A program made the translations under genes and the position numbers. This document shows positions 15,335 to 22,000 of a stretch of DNA of 23,729 bases, piece by piece (within the stretch, counting starts at the first letter, position 1; every line of letters begins with the position of its first letter). The stretch spans positions 1 through 23,729 of IMG/VR virus record IMGVR_UViG_3300020442_000931. One strand, written 5' to 3'. The DNA is from a virus. The notes beneath the pieces are model-generated. The model was not told where the DNA came from. It saw only the letters and a list, made by a program, of their open reading frames with translations, and searched no databases.

Positions 15335-16094
15335 GAAGAGTTGGATAGAACTTTCGTATAAACTAGAAGGTGGACAGACCAAATATCAAAACCAGAATTT
15401 TGTAGTTGGGACACAGATAACACCATTTAAAAAAGTACAGCAAGCATTGCTAGAACTACAGTCTAGAGATAACACTAGAGTGGAGTTGCAGTATCGTCTT
15501 GATAAAAATGCTATTGATATTAAAAAACTCAATAGACAATTAAAACTAGCAACTGATCCTTTAGATAAGGAGATGATTGAAGTTGAGATTGAGAAAGCAC
15601 ACTATGATAGAACTATCTGGGAGCAGAAAGTTACAGTTTGCAAAAGAGAGATTGCAAACTTTACAGGTCAGTTAGAAGAGTTGGTAGACAAAGCTAAAGG
15701 AGTAGAGTATTATCTAGATACCAATGAGGAGGAAGATAAGAAATATTGGATCAGTCGTATGGCAAAACAAGCTGCTTGCGATATGATTTCTTTCGGACAT
15801 GTTGGTACTGGTAACATGGATTCTATTATGAATCTACCTCCTGACGATCAGATTCAAGTATTGTCAGGTGCGGTTCATCACTCTGCTTTAATTGGAGCAG
15901 GAGTCGAAAAAATGAGACAACAGATGAGTGGATCTGTTGCTAATATATTAGAGGGTGGTAAATTTAATCCACCACAAATTAATGGTTCTGAAATTTTACA
16001 ACCAGAGGAAAATTCTCCTCAATTACCTGAAGTGAAACATGACATCCCCAAAGAAAAAATCCGTCTTCAGTCTTCCAATAAATCCAAAGATTGA
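15315..16094 (+). CDS. Coiled-coil phage protein, function unknown
   Basis: 259 residues; the ATG has a GGAG at 15302-15305 and lies 20 bases inside the previous gene. Residues ~35-130 form a long helical region of Leu/Ile/Val heptads and charged residues ('VQQALLELQSRDNTRVELQY', 'LNRQLKLATD'), ending at 'NFTGQLEELVDKAKG'. Residues ~140-205 are a second helical block ('YWISRMAKQAACDMISFG', 'DDQIQVLSGAVHHSALIGAG'). The last ~50 residues are Pro/Asn/Gln-rich and probably disordered. The 3' 56 bases also encode the start of the next gene, so the tail is under double coding constraint. It has no recognised motif; a scaffold, chaperone or baseplate component is conceivable. Confidence 0.8.
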   Translation: MELSDSEKSWIELSYKLEGGQTKYQNQNFVVGTQITPFKKVQQALLELQSRDNTRVELQYRLDKNAIDIKKLNRQLKLATDPLDKEMIEVEIEKAHYDRTIWEQKVTVCKREIANFTGQLEELVDKAKGVEYYLDTNEEEDKKYWISRMAKQAACDMISFGHVGTGNMDSIMNLPPDDQIQVLSGAVHHSALIGAGVEKMRQQMSGSVANILEGGKFNPPQINGSEILQPEENSPQLPEVKHDIPKEKIRLQSSNKSKD

Positions 16095-17820
16095 TTCAAG
16101 ATATGCTGAGGAAGTTTTTATTCCTTGGTTGAATAGGTATAAAGAATATATTGTTGATTTGTATTTTACATGTCGAATGCCACCTTTCGTGCAAGATGCG
16201 ATGGGTGATGTTTTTCAAGGAGATGCAGTTCAATTATTTTATAACGCACAATCTATACATCAACAAACTGGTATTCCATTATCTGCCACGTTTAATAACC
16301 TTTACGTAAGACCAGATTTAGAACACTTAGATTTGTTTGTGAGAAATTTTAGACAGATATATGAGGTGGGTGTAAAGATAGTGACTATACCTCATACGAG
16401 TTGGGTTGCTACAGGTATTTTACAAAAAGAATTTCCAGATTTAAAAATAAAAAATACAATACTTAGAAATGTAAGTAGAGCAAATGAGATAGTTTCTCTT
16501 GCTGAAGCAGGATTTCATTACATCAATCTAGATAGAGATTTGATGCGTGATAGGGATACTCTATTAAAGATAAAGAAAGCAAAAGAATTTTGTGCTTCTA
16601 TTGGTAAACCTGTAGAATTATCCATTCTAACCAATGAGGGTTGTTGGGGTGGTTGTTCTATGATGGATGAACACTACCATTTTAATAGCACTAGAACTAA
16701 AGATAATCCACAATACTTTATGGATCCTATTAGTACAAACTCTTGTGCTAAATGGGACATAGAAGATAACTCTCATGCTTTAAAAGCAGCAAATTTACCA
16801 CCATGGAAATCTGATTGGAATGAGTTTCTTGATCTAGGTATTGATGTCTTTAAAATGCATGGTAGAGAAAATGCCATGAAACTTAAAGAGTCTATGGATA
16901 TTGTTGCTGCGTGGGGAAATGATAGCGTAGAAGTAATGTTTTCAGACTTTAACAAATACATGGATGATCTTTCTGTAAAAGAAAGACCCATAGATGTCTG
17001 GAGAGAAAAAATTAAGACTTGTAGTTTTGATTGTTGGGACTGCAATTACTGTGAGACTGTGGTTAACACTCATCTTAAGAAACAAGATAGACCTGTAGAG
17101 GTTGATAACTACGTGCAGAGAGTATTGTCTGCTATCGACGATGGTATGACAGGAAGTTCAAATTTCAATAACGATCAGTTTGAACCTTCTACAATGTCTT
17201 TGTCTTCTGATAGAATTAGACATTTTTTAAATAGTCTCTGTTCTCATGATGATGCAGTATACCTCGAAGTTGGAACTTATGTTGGTGGCACATTCTTTGC
17301 TGCCACTATGAATAACAATGTTAAATGTTTTGGTGTAGATGATTTTTCAGAAGCAAATGTAAAACCTTTGACAAATAATATAAGATGGCAAGACTGTGGT
17401 AATCCCTATGATGTATTTGTTAATTACTGGGAAAGATATGAAAATGGTAATGCTGCCTTTATAAAATCACCAGTCTCCGAACTTACACAGGATGACTTTG
17501 ATGCAAAACCCAACATCTTGTTTTATGATGCAGATCATGATATGATGGAACAGATGAATAATCTAAATCATTTGTTGCCTTTCATGGACGACCAGTTTAT
17601 ACTAGTTGTTGATGATGCTAACTTTGATGGTGTTGTTGAAGGAACAATGCAATTTATCGAAGAAAACCAATTAGAGATATTCTTTGAAAGAAGAGTACTT
17701 AGCGGGGTAATTGAAAATCCTACACATTGGTGGAACGGTATACATATTCTTGTTCTGAGAAAAGATACAATGGTAAAAAATTATTTCGGTAGTAATAGAG
17801 ACGCATCTCAAATCGCATGA
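16039..17820 (+). CDS. Fusion of a U32-like (Fe-S type) TIM-barrel-like domain with a class I SAM methyltransferase
   Basis: 593 residues. The ATG lies 56 bases inside the previous gene; no later in-frame ATG precedes the conserved region (next Met is residue 47). Residues ~20-345 resemble the U32 'peptidase' superfamily (relatives of UbiU/UbiV, RlhA, TrhP): alternating beta/alpha units, 'LSATFNNLYV', then 'TNEGCWGGCSMMDEHYHF' with Cys202, Cys206, His212 and His214, Cys236, and a cluster Cys328-x3-Cys332-x2-Cys335-x2-Cys338, well placed for an Fe-S cluster. Residues ~395-580 are a Rossmann methyltransferase: motif I 'YLEVGTYVGG' (Glu410, Gly412, Gly416), an acidic strand end 'GVDDF' (434-435), 'FYDADHD' (495-501) and a C-terminal 'WWNGIHILVLRK'. 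It precedes the oxygenase gene with an ATGA overlap. Methyltransferase call is strong; U32 relationship is moderate; substrate unknown. Confidence 0.75.
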   Translation: MTSPKKKSVFSLPINPKIDSRYAEEVFIPWLNRYKEYIVDLYFTCRMPPFVQDAMGDVFQGDAVQLFYNAQSIHQQTGIPLSATFNNLYVRPDLEHLDLFVRNFRQIYEVGVKIVTIPHTSWVATGILQKEFPDLKIKNTILRNVSRANEIVSLAEAGFHYINLDRDLMRDRDTLLKIKKAKEFCASIGKPVELSILTNEGCWGGCSMMDEHYHFNSTRTKDNPQYFMDPISTNSCAKWDIEDNSHALKAANLPPWKSDWNEFLDLGIDVFKMHGRENAMKLKESMDIVAAWGNDSVEVMFSDFNKYMDDLSVKERPIDVWREKIKTCSFDCWDCNYCETVVNTHLKKQDRPVEVDNYVQRVLSAIDDGMTGSSNFNNDQFEPSTMSLSSDRIRHFLNSLCSHDDAVYLEVGTYVGGTFFAATMNNNVKCFGVDDFSEANVKPLTNNIRWQDCGNPYDVFVNYWERYENGNAAFIKSPVSELTQDDFDAKPNILFYDADHDMMEQMNNLNHLLPFMDDQFILVVDDANFDGVVEGTMQFIEENQLEIFFERRVLSGVIENPTHWWNGIHILVLRKDTMVKNYFGSNRDASQIA

Positions 17821-18527
17821 AACTTATTGACCCAAAAATACTAAATTCATTACACCCAAAAGATTGGGATGTGGAACAGTTGCATATAGGTAAAGCAAAA
17901 AATAGAGTTATAAAAATAAAAAACTTTTTTGTTAACCCAGAGCAAGTCAGAGCATACGCTATGGCAGCAGATTACGTATCCACTGTGAATGGTGAGTTTT
18001 CTAATTTGCCAGGTTATGTTTGTAGATTGGGACATGTATCTAATCAATTACTACCACAGTTTAGATTCATATTGTCAAATTATTTTGAAGCATCAAAAGA
18101 TGCAATGAAGCATCCACAAGATTCTCATTTTACATTTCAAATGTATGAGGTGCAAGAAAAGTGTAGGATGTGTAGTTTAACTCCCCATACAGATGACACA
18201 CATTATGCTGCTGTGCTATCATTAAACTATGATGAAGAAATGGAGGATACTGACAACGGTACTGCATTTTGGAGACATGTAGAATATGATGAAGAGTTTG
18301 TTTCTTCAGATAAAAACTACAGAATAGAAAGGGTTGTTAACAAAACAAATGCTTTTGTTAACTTTGACCCATCAAAATATAAAACTAAAAGTTGGGAAAA
18401 GTATCATGTAGTTCCACATGAATTTAACACTCTTGTAATTTACGAGGGTAGATGTTGGCATTCGCCATACTTCAAACAGGATGGTTGGGAAACAAACCGA
18501 CTAACCTTCAATGCATTTTTGCACTAA
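17817..18527 (+). CDS. 2OG-Fe(II) oxygenase-like protein (DUF6445-like)
   Basis: 236 residues; the ATG overlaps the previous stop by 4 bases (ATGA), so the two enzymes are probably co-translated. The double-stranded beta-helix signature is complete: 'TPHTDDTHYAAVLSLN' supplies His124-x-Asp126, 'NGTAFWRH' is the typical following strand, 'FNTLVIYEGRCWHSPYF' supplies the distal His215, and 'NRLTFNAFLH' supplies Arg228 for the 2-oxoglutarate carboxylate. The order and the GTAF-RH / WHS / RLT-N-F pattern match what I recall of DUF6445. Such proteins hydroxylate small molecules, nucleic acids or protein side chains. The substrate is not evident; adjacency to the U32-methyltransferase fusion and to fibre genes suggests joint modification of a shared target. 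Confidence 0.8.
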   Translation: MKLIDPKILNSLHPKDWDVEQLHIGKAKNRVIKIKNFFVNPEQVRAYAMAADYVSTVNGEFSNLPGYVCRLGHVSNQLLPQFRFILSNYFEASKDAMKHPQDSHFTFQMYEVQEKCRMCSLTPHTDDTHYAAVLSLNYDEEMEDTDNGTAFWRHVEYDEEFVSSDKNYRIERVVNKTNAFVNFDPSKYKTKSWEKYHVVPHEFNTLVIYEGRCWHSPYFKQDGWETNRLTFNAFLH

Positions 18528-18530
18528 ATA
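18523..18530 (+). promoter_or_regulatory. Possible degenerate late promoter ACTAAATA
   Basis: One mismatch from the NATAAATA late consensus; it overlaps the oxygenase stop codon and lies 21 nt before the ATG at 18552, the same arrangement as the better match at 803-810. Call rests on position and partial match only. Confidence 0.3.
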
Positions 18531-18551
18531 GTACACTTATCATTCCTAAAC

Positions 18552-18737
18552 ATGGACGCTGAAACAATGGTGAAAGACTTCACCAATCAATTGAAAGAAC
18601 AAAAGGCAACAATTGTTGAACTTGAGAAACAACTTGCGACTCGTAAAGAGCAAGTATTAAGATTAGAAGGTGCAGTCGAAGCACTACAAATGACACTAAA
18701 GAAACCAGATGAAGAGGAAGACGTTTCCGTCAAGTGA
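18552..18737 (+). CDS. 61-residue coiled-coil protein, function unknown
   Basis: Starts at the ATG 24 bases after the oxygenase stop; no clear Shine-Dalgarno. Nearly the whole protein is one amphipathic helix with Leu/Ile/Val heptads ('LKEQKATIVELEKQLATRKE', then 'LRLEGAVEALQMTL'), followed by an acidic tail 'PDEEEDVSVK'. This is a short oligomerising coiled coil. It overlaps the next gene by 29 bases. Small proteins of this build are common in T4-like marine phages, but I cannot name a role. Confidence 0.7.
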   Translation: MDAETMVKDFTNQLKEQKATIVELEKQLATRKEQVLRLEGAVEALQMTLKKPDEEEDVSVK

Positions 18738-19050
18738 TGCTAGGAAACTAGAACACGTAGCATCAAGACAAAATAAAGTTATATTTGATGGTACAACCGA
18801 GACATGTCCCTATCAAGTAGGTGACTTGTACGATGGTAGAGAGATCATATCAATAGGATTTGCCGAGAATGTATATGGTAAGTCCTATCATATTATAGTG
18901 GAAAGAAACAAAACTCACCTTAGAACTAAGTTTGAATTTGATGAGAAGCATGACCTAAAGTTCACAAAACCAGTTGAACGAATGATTGCTCCTGTAAGAG
19001 AACCAGAGATAAACAGACTATTAGCAAAAGCAACTGACGCAACTTCATAA
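18709..19050 (+). CDS. Small mixed alpha/beta protein, function unknown
   Basis: 113 residues, starting at the ATG 29 bases inside the previous gene in another frame; no later start precedes the folded part. Residues ~22-90 look like a compact beta-barrel: 'NKVIFDGTTETCPYQVGDLY', 'REIISIGFAENVYGKSYHII', 'HLRTKFEFDEKHDLKF'. The C-terminus is helical and basic. The 'YQVGDLYDGREIISIGF' turn resembles an SH3-like or OB-like start, but this is weak. Its stop codon lies inside a CATAAATA late promoter element for the next gene. Confidence 0.7.
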   Translation: MKRKTFPSSDARKLEHVASRQNKVIFDGTTETCPYQVGDLYDGREIISIGFAENVYGKSYHIIVERNKTHLRTKFEFDEKHDLKFTKPVERMIAPVREPEINRLLAKATDATS

Positions 19051-19053
19051 ATA
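19046..19053 (+). promoter_or_regulatory. Late promoter CATAAATA
   Basis: Matches the NATAAATA form of the T4-like late promoter that I recall from cyanophages. It overlaps the previous stop codon and lies 27 nt before the ATG at 19081, in the same stop-codon-overlap arrangement as at 803-810. It would give the subtilase gene its own late transcript. Confidence 0.65.
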
Positions 19054-19080
19054 CATCTGAAGGACTTATTGTACCAATAG

Positions 19081-22000
19081 ATGAAGAGGGTAGTAGTAAG
19101 GGTCAGCGATAACTATAATCTAGATCAAGCTGCTTCAGCGATCTTGAAATTATATGGTTACCTATCCTTTGTAGAATCTTTTAGAACTTTTTCAATCATA
19201 ACATTTGATTGTCCTGAGAGATATGAAAACGTAATTTTAAATCAATTAAGAGCTCTTAATGTAGTAAAGAGAGCGACTTGGGATGGAGATAAATTCTCAT
19301 GCAATCCAGTATATGAGTCAGAGTTAACACACTCTACAAGTGGTAGTATCACATTAAATTCTGTTGGAGAGACAACTACTACAGCAAATACTAGAAACTT
19401 AACTGGATCTGGTACAGGTACAATATATGTAAAAGTTCAGAACATAGGTGGTAGTAATTTCTATGTGTTCTCTCAAACACAAGGAGGAAGTTACAGTAGG
19501 TTTGCTAACCAAACAGGATTCTTACAAGGTGCTACATACACCTTCGATCAGAGCGATTCATCTAACGCTACTCATCAATTAGTATTTTCAGAAACACCTG
19601 ACGGGACACATACTACTGGAGGATCAGCATATACTACAGGTGTAACTACAACAGGAACTGCAGGGCAAGCTGGTGCACAGGTTGAAATAACCATGGGTGC
19701 AACAACTCCATCTGTTCTATACTTCTATTGTAATATGCATTCTGGTATGGGTAGATATCAGGTTACTCCCGATAGATATGGAACAATTAATTTACATGAC
19801 TATTGGCATTTAGATAGAATTACAAAACAAGACAGGCAATATTTAAACAGACAGTTTAGTTATACTCAAGATGGTGATGGTGCTGACATTTATGTAATTG
19901 ATACTGGAGTTCGTGGTGCAAGCAGACCAACTGGTAACAACGCAGCACTCCACTCAGAACTATACAACCCAGACTATGTTGCTGACCTCAACGGTACTAC
20001 AGAACAACAGAACTACAGAGTATTTCAGTTAGCAAACTATGCAGGTGCACATGGGACGAACAATGAAGATGATAACGGACATGGAACTTACTGTGCTATT
20101 TTGTCGGCTGGGAGACTAGCTGGAGTTGCAAGGAAAGCAAAGGTATATGCACTTAAGGCATTTAATAGCAGTTTAACTGCATCTTATACCGATATACTTG
20201 GTGCATATCAAGCAGTTATAGATCATAACGATAGTGGTAACGCTAATTACAAAGGTAATAATCGTCCAGCTATCATCAACGCATCTTTCGGACCTACAAT
20301 ACCTACACAGAACTATCCATATATTGAATTAAATGATACGGGAGATGATACGGGAACTGATGAAGAGATTTTAGATGATATTGAAGGAACAATATCTAGT
20401 CAAAAAAATCTTATCATAGTTAGATCAGCTGGTAATGGTTTTAAAAATAGTAGTGATAATTTTGCAGGACCTATACAAGGAAAGTGCATTGCGGGTACAA
20501 GAACTGCAGGATATCCTGATAACACTAATGGTGGTATAAACAACGTAGATGCAAATCAAAATAAAGTATCTGTTGGTGCAACTGAATACAATGACAGATG
20601 GGCTGACTTCTCAAACTATGGTGCGGGTGTAACTACAACTGCACCTGGTGCAAGGATACTAGTGCCACAGTATGATTGGTTAGCAAATACTCCACAGACA
20701 AGTGCAACTAACTATACAACTATAGGTGGAACATCTTTCTCAGCACCTTTAGTCACAGGTATAGCAGCTGCATGGTGTGGTGCAAACGGATATACTTTAA
20801 CTACAAATAATTTACCTGGCACATTCAAAACTTACATGAGAACTCCTGATGCTACGGGAGACATAAGGAAAGGTGGATCTACATACTATCCTACAAATAG
20901 TATAGAAGATAGAAAGTTAATTGATAATCCATATGAAACTAACAATGGATCTGACTTCTTAATTGTAAAATTCAATCCTGCTGATGCTTCTCATTTCTTA
21001 GGTAATGTTGGTAAAAAAGTACAACTTAGAACCACAGGATCAACAGCGGGATCTGGTTCTTCTACACCAACAACGTATAATATTACAGTTACAGCACCAA
21101 GTTCTGCTTATTACACATTAAACGGAACTGATAGAAATGGTTCAGTTAGTGGTAACAACGCAAGTATAACAGTTAATGTTGGAGACACAATAAATTTAAA
21201 CTTATCTAACGTATCAACTATCCACCCAACTTATTTTAGAGACTCAAGTAATGGTCCTAACGTAAGCACTCCTGCTGCAACAGGACAAGGTGGCACAGGA
21301 AACTCTGTTGTATCATGGACACCAAATCAAGTAGGATCATACATCTATCAGTGTAGTGCTCACTTAGGAATGATGGGTACTATTACCGTCAACAGTGCAT
21401 CAGGTGGAGCTGGTAGTGTTGTAGTTGGTGGTATCAATGTTTCTGCTCTATCACAGTCTGGTTGGTTAAACATTGCAGCAGAAAGTGCAGTTAACAATAC
21501 AATTACGGTACAGAATAGTTCTAATGCTACTGCAAGCACAACAGGTGGTGGATCAAATAATTATCTCGCACTGATAAAATCAGAAGCAATAACACATGAA
21601 AGTATTGATGGTGTGGTATCTACATCAACATCATTAAGATCACAGACAGATACACAGGAAGCTGGTGGTAGCGGACAGTACTCAAACGTAGCATACTATC
21701 CCGTTGATTCAGGTGTTGATTTTGACTATTCAGGAACTGGGTCTACACTCACTAAGAAACGTGGTGCATTCTTCTCATATATTGATACTAGTGTAACATG
21801 GACTACAAGTTCTGGTGCATTAAATGGTAGTCCTTACGCTGATGGTGCAAGTGTTAGTGTTCAGTTGGGATTAACAGGACAGACATTTGCATCTGAACCA
21901 ACATTTGAAGCATATACGATTAGTGGAGATGGTATAGGTGCATCTGGATTGACATTCAATACTGCAACAGGTGAGTTGTCTGGAACTGTAACATCAGATT

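Noticed and set aside
17020-17053. C-x3-C-x2-C as a radical SAM motif
   Set aside because: In radical SAM enzymes this motif lies near the start of the barrel; here it ends the N-terminal domain and has a fourth Cys two residues on, closer to the terminal cluster of U32-like proteins.
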